Source: Pollutimonas thiosulfatoxidans
GTDB taxonomy: Bacteria > Pseudomonadota > Gammaproteobacteria > Burkholderiales > Burkholderiaceae_B
Direction of reading: 5' to 3'
DNA: 64,000 nucleotides
Assembly: GCF_004022565.1 (NCBI RefSeq)
Contig: NZ_CP022987.1
Span: forward strand, 1,674,001 to 1,738,000
The translations under genes were made by a program, and so were the position numbers. Below the pieces are notes generated by a model. The model was given only the letters and a program-made list of their open reading frames with translations, searched no databases and was not told where the DNA came from. This document shows positions 28,369 through 35,324 of this stretch, piece after piece. Within the stretch, counting starts at the first letter, position 1, and the number at the start of each line of letters is the position of its first letter.

Positions 28369-30144
28369 TTAGAAGGTCCGCGGCATGGGCGGAATGCTGT
28401 CGACGGTAAGCGGCTTCATGGTGACCGGCTTGTACTCGAGACGGCTGCCTTCGGAGAACCACAGTGTGTGACGCAACCAGTTCTCGTCATCGCGCTCGGG
28501 ATGGTCGTCCAGGGCATGAGCGCCCCGGCTTTCCGTACGGGCGGCTGCGGATTTGGTCGTCGCGCGTGCGACTTCGATCATGTTCTCGACTTCCAGGGCC
28601 TCGATACGCGCGGTATTGAAGACCTTTGACTTGTCGTCGAAGTACATATTGTCCACTTGCTGAGCGATGCCCTCGATGGAGTCGACGCCCTTGTTCAGGA
28701 GATCGAGTGTGCGGAACACGCCGCAGTGATATTGCATGGACGTGCGGATCGCAGCGGCTGCATCCTGTACTTTCTCGCCCGACTTGCGAGCTTCCAGCCT
28801 ATTGACACGATCCAGCGAGAACTCGATGGCCGAATCCGGGATGTCTTGATGGGCGTGCTGGCGTTCTGGATGGGACTGAACAATGTGATTGCCCGCCGAA
28901 CGGCCAAATACAATAAGGTCGAGCAGGGAATTCGTGCCCAGCCGGTTGGCGCCGTGCACCGACGTTGCAGCGCACTCGCCGATGGCGTACAGACCATTGA
29001 CCGGTGTGGTGCCGCCATTGGCAACGGTGATGACCTGACCATAGATGTTGGTCGGGATGCCACCCATCTGGTAGTGAATCGTGGGCACGACCGGTATGGG
29101 ATCCTTGATGGGATCGACGTTGGCAAACTTGATGGCGATTTCGCGGATGGACGGCAGACGCTTCTGGATGGTTTCGGCACCCAGGTGATCGAGCTTGAGC
29201 ACGACATAGCTGCCGTCTCCGCAACCGCGCCCTTCTTTGATTTCTTGGTCCATCGAGCGCGAGACGAAGTCGCGCGGGGCCAGATCTTTAAGCGTGGGCG
29301 CGTAGCGCTCCATGAAGCGTTCGCCATCCTTGTTGAGCAGGATGCCGCCTTCGCCGCGTACGCCTTCGGTAATCAGTACGCCGGCACCGGCGACGCCGGT
29401 GGGGTGAAATTGCCAGAACTCGAGATCCTGCAAAGGCAGGCCGGCGCGTGCTGCCATGCCCAGACCGTCACCGGTATTGATGAACGCGTTCGTGGATGCG
29501 GCCCAGATGCGCCCTGCCCCGCCGGTTGCCAATACAGTTTGCTTCGCCTCCAGCACGTAGATTTCGCCGGTTTCCATTTCGAGGGCGGTAACGCCCAGGA
29601 CATCGCCCGCGTCGTTACGCAAGAGGTCCAGTGCCATCCACTCGACAAAAAACTGCGTGCGGGCGGCAACGTTGCGTTGATACAGCGTATGCAGCATGGC
29701 GTGACCGGTGCGGTCAGCAGCGGCACAGGCGCGTTGCACGGGCTTTTCGCCGAAGTTGGCCGTGTGTCCACCGAACGGACGCTGGTAAATGGTGCCATCC
29801 GGATTGCGGTCGAAGGGCATGCCGAAGTGCTCGAGTTCGTAAACCGCATTGGGCGCTTCGCGGCACATGAACTCGATGGCGTCCTGGTCGCCGAGCCAAT
29901 CGGAACCCTTGACGGTATCGTACATATGCCAGTTCCAGTGGTCTTCGCTCATGTTGCCCAGCGAAGCGCTGACGCCCCCTTGAGCAGCCACCGTATGCGA
30001 ACGGGTCGGGAAGACTTTGGACAGGACGGCAACCGACAAGCCGGCTTGAGCAAGTTGCAAGGAGCAACGCATGCCGGCCCCGCCGGCGCCCACGACCACC
30101 ACATCAAACTGGCGGCGCGGTAAGGAATTTTTGACAGCAGCCAC
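28369..30144 (-). CDS. sdhA: Succinate dehydrogenase flavoprotein subunit
   Basis: 591 residues. It oxidises succinate to fumarate. FAD-binding VVVGAGGAGMRCSLQLA (16-32); His50 in TRSHTVAAQGG is the expected covalent flavin site; the catalytic HPTGVAGAGVLITEG and the active-site Arg region (GECAATSVHGANRLGTNS) are present. The C-terminus has the Fum_reductase_C helices. It follows sdhD by 3 nt and precedes sdhB. Confidence 0.96.
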   Translation of the reverse strand: MAAVKNSLPRRQFDVVVVGAGGAGMRCSLQLAQAGLSVAVLSKVFPTRSHTVAAQGGVSASLGNMSEDHWNWHMYDTVKGSDWLGDQDAIEFMCREAPNAVYELEHFGMPFDRNPDGTIYQRPFGGHTANFGEKPVQRACAAADRTGHAMLHTLYQRNVAARTQFFVEWMALDLLRNDAGDVLGVTALEMETGEIYVLEAKQTVLATGGAGRIWAASTNAFINTGDGLGMAARAGLPLQDLEFWQFHPTGVAGAGVLITEGVRGEGGILLNKDGERFMERYAPTLKDLAPRDFVSRSMDQEIKEGRGCGDGSYVVLKLDHLGAETIQKRLPSIREIAIKFANVDPIKDPIPVVPTIHYQMGGIPTNIYGQVITVANGGTTPVNGLYAIGECAATSVHGANRLGTNSLLDLIVFGRSAGNHIVQSHPERQHAHQDIPDSAIEFSLDRVNRLEARKSGEKVQDAAAAIRTSMQYHCGVFRTLDLLNKGVDSIEGIAQQVDNMYFDDKSKVFNTARIEALEVENMIEVARATTKSAAARTESRGAHALDDHPERDDENWLRHTLWFSEGSRLEYKPVTMKPLTVDSIPPMPRTF

Positions 30145-30147
30145 GGC

Positions 30148-30528
30148 TTATAAGCTCCAGAGAATTTTTGCGAAATAGACGACGGCGCCAACCAGCCACA
30201 ACAGTGTCAGCACTTGCAGCAACAGGCGCAGGCCCGCAGAGCGTACGTAGTCCATCCAGATATCGCGGACGCCTATCCAGGCGTGCCACGCGACCGACAG
30301 GAACGCCAAGGTGGCCAACAACTGACCGACCGGCAAAACGCCCCAGGTAAACGTGAACAGGTTGCGCCAGCTTTCGAAATTCATTTCAGAGGTGAAAATA
30401 ATTCCGAAAAACAGCACGAGTGTATAGACAGCCATGATGACCGCGGTGACCCGTTGCACGATAAAGTCCAGGGTTCCGTAGTGTGCGCCAACGACCAGGC
30501 GCTTCGTACCGAGTAGTTCTTTAGCCAT
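30148..30528 (-). CDS. sdhD: Succinate dehydrogenase membrane anchor subunit SdhD
   Basis: 126 residues from the ATG at 30526-30528, with three predicted membrane helices (about 21-42, 55-80, 95-120). The haem/quinone region carries AWHAWIGVRDIWMDYV, typical of SdhD. A TTG two codons upstream is possible, but the ATG overlaps the sdhC stop by one base (TAATG), the usual coupled arrangement. It anchors SdhAB and helps form the ubiquinone site. Confidence 0.93.
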   Translation of the reverse strand: MAKELLGTKRLVVGAHYGTLDFIVQRVTAVIMAVYTLVLFFGIIFTSEMNFESWRNLFTFTWGVLPVGQLLATLAFLSVAWHAWIGVRDIWMDYVRSAGLRLLLQVLTLLWLVGAVVYFAKILWSL

Positions 30529-30941
30529 TACCAAACCCCGAACAATTTAAGACCGAAGACCAGAGTGAGCGCGAGACTGACACCGAACACCACACCCGCC
30601 GACTTCTGTGCCGAATGCTTGTCGTTGCCGATATGCAGATCGAGCAAAAGATAGCGGATGCCCGCACAGAAATGATGGAGGTAACCCCAAATGAGCGCCA
30701 GCAGCACCAGTTTGCAGAGCGGATTTGCCACCCAGCCCTGGATGGAGGCGAAGCTTTCGGGGGACGTCACGCTAAGCGCAAAAAGCGGCAAAATTACCAG
30801 CGGAATACAGAGAAACAATAAGGCGCCGCTGACGCGGTGCATGATTGACGACTTTCCTGCCAAGGGCAAGCGGTAGCTTAGTATCTGCGGCACGCTAAGA
30901 TTGCGAAACTGCGGACGCGGCTTTGAAGCTGAATCGGACAT
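30528..30941 (-). CDS. sdhC: Succinate dehydrogenase cytochrome b556 subunit SdhC
   Basis: 137 residues, three membrane helices. RPQFRNLSVPQILSYRLPLAGKSSIMHRVSG is spread over about 8-38 and includes the SdhC signature SIMHRVSG; HHFCAGIRYLLLDLH (about 90-104) carries the probable haem His. It is the first gene of the sdh run, 94 bp after gntR on the same strand, so sdh may have its own promoter or be read from gntR. Confidence 0.94.
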   Translation of the reverse strand: MSDSASKPRPQFRNLSVPQILSYRLPLAGKSSIMHRVSGALLFLCIPLVILPLFALSVTSPESFASIQGWVANPLCKLVLLALIWGYLHHFCAGIRYLLLDLHIGNDKHSAQKSAGVVFGVSLALTLVFGLKLFGVW

Positions 30942-30989
30942 GATGGCCTCGAGTGAAAAACAAATAATTATTGCAAAGCGCTACAGGCA

Positions 30990-31028
30990 TTTTCGCCGAT
31001 TTAAGCGGTGAGCATCAAATCGGCAAAA
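30990..31028 (-). repeat. Hairpin in the gntR-sdhC gap
   Basis: An 8-bp stem GCCGATTT / AAATCGGC extended by TTTT/AAAA across a one-base bulge, with a 14-nt loop, just after the gntR stop. No T tract follows in the minus direction, so it is not a clear terminator; it could attenuate or process a gntR-sdh transcript. Confidence 0.4.
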
Positions 31029-31035
31029 AGTTGCG

Positions 31036-31809
31036 CTAATTCAGACTGTTTCGATAATGGAACCGCTCTGTTACATACAATCCCCTGCGAACTTCCATGG
31101 GGCGATCACCATAGGTATAAGACACACGTTCCACTTGCAGCAGCGCGCTGCCTGGCGCCACTTGCAACAGCCGCGCCTGATCGTCCGACGCGGATACTGC
31201 TTTGATTTTTTCTTCAGCGCGCACCATGCTGACCCCGTACTCGGACTCGAACAGCCCATATAGCGGGCCGCGATACCGGCCGAGTGACTCGGCTGTGAGG
31301 CCGCGAAACACGGCGCCCGGCAGCCAGATATCGTCCAGTATGGTGGCGGTCTGATCAAAAGTGAGCAGGCGCCGCATATTGACGACGGCTTCGCCGCTGC
31401 GCAGTTCAAGCAAGGTGGAGATATCGGCCGGCGCCTTGACGCGGCGGCAGTCGAGAATACGACTGCCTGAAACGGACTGCTTGCCGTCGTCGGGAGCAAG
31501 CCGCAAAAAGCGAAAACGCACCTTGGCTTCGTGATGCGTGGCTACAAAAGTGCCCTTGCCTTGCCGACGCAGCAGCAGGTTCTCAGAAGCGAGCTCGTCG
31601 ATGGCCTTGCGCACCGTGCCCTGGCTGACCTGGAAGCGCGCTGCAAGCTCGAGCTCGCTGGGGATGGACTCGCCCGGTTTCCATTCGCCCCTGTCCAGAC
31701 TTTGCAGCAACAAACCCTTGATCTGCTGGTACAACGGGCTGAACGCCGCGCTGCTTGCAGAGCGATCGGCAGGCGCGGAGCCTCGATCAGTAAGGGGTGC
31801 ATCAGACAT
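31036..31809 (-). CDS. GntR-family transcriptional regulator, HutC subfamily (UTRA domain)
   Basis: 257 residues. The N-terminal winged-helix domain (about 25-92) reads SPLYQQIKGLLLQSLDRGEW, then PSELELAARFQVSQGTVRKA and RRQGKGTFVA, which is classic GntR. The UTRA ligand-binding domain (about 100-250) ends with PMEVRRGLYVTERFHY. It is divergent from mdh and lies directly upstream of sdhCDAB-sdhE-gltA. A 23-bp palindrome 102 bp before its start recurs before acnB, so it probably controls TCA and perhaps methylcitrate genes and itself. A comparative-genomics regulon called SdhR in betaproteobacteria may correspond, but I recall this only loosely. The effector is unknown. Confidence 0.88.
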   Translation of the reverse strand: MSDAPLTDRGSAPADRSASSAAFSPLYQQIKGLLLQSLDRGEWKPGESIPSELELAARFQVSQGTVRKAIDELASENLLLRRQGKGTFVATHHEAKVRFRFLRLAPDDGKQSVSGSRILDCRRVKAPADISTLLELRSGEAVVNMRRLLTFDQTATILDDIWLPGAVFRGLTAESLGRYRGPLYGLFESEYGVSMVRAEEKIKAVSASDDQARLLQVAPGSALLQVERVSYTYGDRPMEVRRGLYVTERFHYRNSLN

Positions 31810-31910
31810 GGCAGATATTTAAGAACCGGGTAGGTCGTGGGATAGGGTGAAAACGCTACATGAACGCCCGCCATTTTCGCACGCTTGACGCATTCTGTCG
31901 AATACTCTTG

Positions 31911-31933
31911 TGTCTTATATAAGATATAAGACA
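31911..31933. promoter_or_regulatory. Palindromic operator, copy 1 (gntR/mdh)
   Basis: Perfect 10-bp arms TGTCTTATAT and ATATAAGACA around AAG. The same 23 bp recur at 41860-41882 before acnB. AT-rich and symmetric, it fits a GntR-dimer site, and the nearest regulator gene encodes a GntR protein. Binding is inferred. Confidence 0.8.
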
Positions 31934-31934
31934 A

Positions 31935-31963
31935 TTGACTCGCGCCCGGAATTTCGCTACGCT
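31935..31963 (+). promoter_or_regulatory. Proposed mdh promoter next to the operator
   Basis: TTGACT (31935-31940), a 17-nt spacer and TACGCT (31958-31963). The -10 is weak, but the layout (palindrome, 1-nt gap, -35, 17-nt spacer, -10) is the same as at acnB, which raises its credibility. Confidence 0.5.
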
Positions 31964-32129
31964 ACAGCACGACGCCCATAGGCAGCGGCCCGCGTGGCAG
32001 CTTGGCCTGGCACAGGACCAGGGCCGCGATTGTCCAGGGTCTGCGGCCCGATGGAAAAGCCGTCAAAAGATTTACACTGTCATTTGTCTTTACACCCCTC
32101 ACATACCATTATCTACCGGGAGATTGTTC

Positions 32130-33119
32130 ATGTCCAAACCCGCCATGCGTGTCGCCGTCACCGGCGCAGCCGGCCAGATCGGGTACGCTCTGCTGTTCCG
32201 CATTGCTTCGGGCGAAATGCTCGGCAAAGACCAGCCCGTGATTCTTCAGTTGCTCGAGATACCCGACGAGAAAGCCCAGAAGGCACTCAAGGGCGTCATG
32301 ATGGAACTTGACGATTGCGCGTTCCCCTTGTTGGCCGGCATGTCCGCCCACAGCGACGCCCGCGAGGCGTTCAAGGACGCCGACGTTGCCTTGCTGGTTG
32401 GCGCACGTCCCCGCGGCCCCGGCATGGAACGCAAAGACCTGCTGCATGTGAATGCGCAGATCTTCACGGCGCAAGGCAAGGCTCTTAACGAGTCGGCCAG
32501 CCGCGACGTCAAGGTCCTGGTCGTGGGCAACCCCGCCAACACCAACGCCTACATCGCCATGAAGTCAGCGCCCGATCTTCCCGCGAAGAACTTCACAGCC
32601 ATGCTGCGCCTGGATCACAATCGTGCCTTGTCGCAACTGGCCACCCAGTCGGGCAAGCCTGTTGCCGAGATCGAAAAGCTGATCGTCTGGGGCAACCACT
32701 CGCCCACCATGTATCCCGATATCCGTTTCGCCACCGTCGGCGGCCAAAGCCTGGCCGGCCTGATCAATGACGACGCCTGGAATCGCGACACCTTCATCCC
32801 CACCGTCGGCAAACGCGGTGCAGCCATCATCGAAGCGCGCGGCTTGTCATCCGCCGCGTCGGCTGCCAACGCCGCCATCGATCACGTGCGCGACTGGGTG
32901 CTGGGCTCGAACGGCAAATGGGTCACCATGGGCGTTCCCTCCGATGGTTCTTACGGCATTCCCGAAGGCATTATCTACGGCGTGCCAGTCACCACCGACA
33001 AGGGCGAGTACACACGGGTGGAAGGGCTGGAAATCGACGCCTTCTCGCGCGAGCGCATGGATTTCACCCTGAAAGAGCTGCTCGAAGAGCGCGACGGCGT
33101 GCAAGAGCTGTTAACGTAA
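32130..33119 (+). CDS. mdh: Malate dehydrogenase
   Basis: 329 residues from the ATG at 32130 with GGGAG-type sequence upstream. It interconverts malate and oxaloacetate with NAD(H). The N-terminal GAAGQIGYALLFRIASG (about 11-27) binds NAD; NPANTNAYIA, LDHNRALSQLA and WGNHSPTMYPD contain the substrate and catalytic residues, His in the last. It belongs to the cytosolic-like MDH class common in Burkholderiales, not the E. coli mitochondrial-like class. It is divergent from gntR and followed by a hairpin and prpB. Confidence 0.95.
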   Translation: MSKPAMRVAVTGAAGQIGYALLFRIASGEMLGKDQPVILQLLEIPDEKAQKALKGVMMELDDCAFPLLAGMSAHSDAREAFKDADVALLVGARPRGPGMERKDLLHVNAQIFTAQGKALNESASRDVKVLVVGNPANTNAYIAMKSAPDLPAKNFTAMLRLDHNRALSQLATQSGKPVAEIEKLIVWGNHSPTMYPDIRFATVGGQSLAGLINDDAWNRDTFIPTVGKRGAAIIEARGLSSAASAANAAIDHVRDWVLGSNGKWVTMGVPSDGSYGIPEGIIYGVPVTTDKGEYTRVEGLEIDAFSRERMDFTLKELLEERDGVQELLT

Positions 33120-33135
33120 ACACACATTGAACGAC

Positions 33136-33163
33136 AACAAGGCCCGCAACGTTGGGCCTTGTT
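33136..33163 (+). terminator. Hairpin after mdh
   Basis: A 10-bp stem AACAAGGCCC / GGGCCTTGTT with an 8-nt loop, 17 nt after the mdh stop. The T run is short, so termination may be partial and allow read-through into prpB. Confidence 0.6.
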
Positions 33164-33222
33164 CGCAAGACGTTCCGCCCCCGCTGCTTTCCAGCGCTTA
33201 CACCCGCTATTCCGGAGCTGAA

Positions 33223-34116
33223 ATGACCCGACCCGCGTCCGCCGGCGCACAATTTCGCCAGGCACTGAAAGAAGAACAACCCCTGCAGATCATGGGCGCC
33301 ATCAACGCCAATCATGCCCTGCTTGCAAAACGCGCAGGATACCGCGCCATTTACCTGTCGGGCGGTGGCGTGGCTGCCGGCTCATTGGGCTTGCCAGACC
33401 TGGGCATCAATACGCTGGATGACGTGTTGACCGATATCCGCCGCATCACTGACGTTTGCGACGTGCCCCTGGTTGTCGATATTGACACCGGTTTCGGTCC
33501 ATCGGCCTTCAATATCGCACGCAGCATTAAAAGCCTGATCAAGTTTGGCGCCGCCGCCTGCCACATCGAGGACCAGGTCGGCGCGAAGCGCTGCGGCCAT
33601 CGTCCCGGCAAGGAGATTGTTAGCACCCAGGAAATGGCTGATCGCGTCAAGGCAGCTGTTGATGCACGCACCGACAGCGATTTCTTCATCATTGCACGCA
33701 CTGATGCCATTGCGGTGGACGGTGTACAGGCCGCGCTGGAACGCTCAGTCGCCTGCGTTGAAGCGGGCGCGGATGCCATCTTCGCCGAGGCGTCCTACGA
33801 TCTGGAAACCTATAAGCTGTTCGCCGACACACTCAAGGTGCCGGTATTGGCCAACATCACCGAGTTTGGCCAGACCCCATTGTTCACGGTCGAAGAATTG
33901 GGCGGCGTCGGAGTGGGCATGGTGCTCTATCCGCTGTCGGCCTTCCGCGCCATGAACAAAGCTGCAGAAGCTGTTTATACCGCCATCCGGCGTGATGGCC
34001 ACCAGAAGAACGTGGTCGATCTCATGCAAACGCGCGAAGAACTTTACGAACGCATCGGTTACCACGAATTCGAATCGAAACTCGACGCCTTGTTCCAACA
34101 AGGCAAAGCAAAATAA
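33223..34116 (+). CDS. prpB: 2-methylisocitrate lyase
   Basis: 297 residues from the ATG at 33223 (GGAG upstream). It cleaves 2-methylisocitrate to pyruvate and succinate, the last step of the methylcitrate cycle for propionate. Conserved: YLSGGGVAAGSLGLPDLG, VDIDTGFG with a metal Asp, and the catalytic Cys in GAKRCGHRPGKE, the loop form that separates methylisocitrate from isocitrate lyase. Also NITEFGQTP and GMVLYPLSAFRAMN. First gene of prpB-prpC-acnD-prpF-prpD. Confidence 0.95.
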   Translation: MTRPASAGAQFRQALKEEQPLQIMGAINANHALLAKRAGYRAIYLSGGGVAAGSLGLPDLGINTLDDVLTDIRRITDVCDVPLVVDIDTGFGPSAFNIARSIKSLIKFGAAACHIEDQVGAKRCGHRPGKEIVSTQEMADRVKAAVDARTDSDFFIIARTDAIAVDGVQAALERSVACVEAGADAIFAEASYDLETYKLFADTLKVPVLANITEFGQTPLFTVEELGGVGVGMVLYPLSAFRAMNKAAEAVYTAIRRDGHQKNVVDLMQTREELYERIGYHEFESKLDALFQQGKAK

Positions 34117-34133
34117 TCATCAGGAGCCCCGCC

Positions 34134-35300
34134 ATGGTCACAAAGCAGACCCCAGATACCAAGCCCGCACCCAAGGCTAAAAAATCCGTAGCATTGTCCG
34201 GCGTAGTTGCCGGCAACACCGCCCTGTGCACCGTCGGGCGCAGCGGTAACGACCTGCACTACCGCGGCTACGATATTCTCGATATTGCCGAAACCTGCGA
34301 GTTCGAAGAAGTTGCTCACCTGCTGATCCACGGCAAGCTGCCCAACAAGGCAGAGCTTGCCGCCTACAAGGAAAAGCTGCGGGCCCTGCGCGGTCTGCCG
34401 GCAAATCTGCAAACCGCACTGGAAGCCTTGCCGGCTGCAAGCCATCCCATGGACGTCATGCGCACGGCCGTTTCCGTACTGGGCTGCATCCTGCCCGAAA
34501 AAGACGACCACAATACGCCGGACGCCCGAGACATCGCCGACCGGCTGCTGGCCAACCTGGGCTCCGCGCTGCTGTATTGGTATCACTTCAGCCACAACGG
34601 CCACTACATCGACGTCCAGACCGACGACGACAGCATAGGCGGACACTTCCTGCACCTGTTGCACGGCAAGGCGCCCAATGACGAGTGGGTGCGCGCCATG
34701 CACACCTCGCTCATCCTTTATGCAGAACACGAATTCAACGCGTCCACCTTTGCCAGCCGCGTGATTGCGGGCACGGGCTCGGATATGTATTCGGCCATCG
34801 CCGGCGGCATAGGCGCCTTGCGCGGCCCCAAACATGGCGGCGCCAACGAAGTCGCCTTCGAAATACAAAAGCGCTACGAGTCGCCCGACGAGGCTGAAGC
34901 CGATATTCGGCGCCGCGTCGAGAACAAGGAAGTCATCATCGGCTTTGGCCATCCCGTGTACACCGTTTCCGATCCGCGCAACAAAGTCATCAAGGACGTC
35001 GCCCGCAAGCTGTCCAAGAAGCAAGGCAACACGAAGATGTACGACATCGCGGAACGCCTGGAAACCGTCATGTGGGACGCCAAAAAAATGTTCCCCAACC
35101 TGGACTGGTTCTCGGCCGTTTCGTATCACACGATGGGCGTACCGACAGCCATGTTCACCCCCTTGTTCGTCATTGCCCGCACCGCCGGCTGGGCGGCGCA
35201 CATCATCGAACAGCGCATCGACAACAAAATCATTCGCCCCACGGCCAACTATGTCGGCCCCGAAGATCAGAAATTCGTCCCTCTCGCCAAACGCGGATAG
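34134..35300 (+). CDS. prpC: 2-methylcitrate synthase
   Basis: 388 residues, shorter than GltA and typical of PrpC. It condenses propionyl-CoA with oxaloacetate. Active-site segments: LILYAEHEFNASTFASRV (His), GPKHGGANEVAFEI (His), and GFGHPVYTVSDPRNKVIK (His/Asp region). The opening LSGVVAGNTALCTVG and HYRGYDI is characteristic. AGGAG precedes the ATG, 17 nt after prpB. Confidence 0.95.
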   Translation: MVTKQTPDTKPAPKAKKSVALSGVVAGNTALCTVGRSGNDLHYRGYDILDIAETCEFEEVAHLLIHGKLPNKAELAAYKEKLRALRGLPANLQTALEALPAASHPMDVMRTAVSVLGCILPEKDDHNTPDARDIADRLLANLGSALLYWYHFSHNGHYIDVQTDDDSIGGHFLHLLHGKAPNDEWVRAMHTSLILYAEHEFNASTFASRVIAGTGSDMYSAIAGGIGALRGPKHGGANEVAFEIQKRYESPDEAEADIRRRVENKEVIIGFGHPVYTVSDPRNKVIKDVARKLSKKQGNTKMYDIAERLETVMWDAKKMFPNLDWFSAVSYHTMGVPTAMFTPLFVIARTAGWAAHIIEQRIDNKIIRPTANYVGPEDQKFVPLAKRG

Positions 35301-35324
35301 GTCACGATAGGAAACCTTGAAGTC

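Larger units (their letters stand above)
31810..32129. other. 320-bp divergent control region gntR/mdh
   Basis: No gene is supported. It contains the 23-bp palindrome (31911-31933), the proposed mdh promoter directly after it, and a leader of roughly 160 nt before the mdh ATG. Apparent frames reading into mdh from 31935 have no ribosome-binding site and are leader sequence. Confidence 0.7.

Noticed and set aside
28657..30123. Open frame of 488 codons on the plus strand opposite sdhA
   Set aside because: Antisense shadow of sdhA with no ribosome-binding site or recognisable domain.
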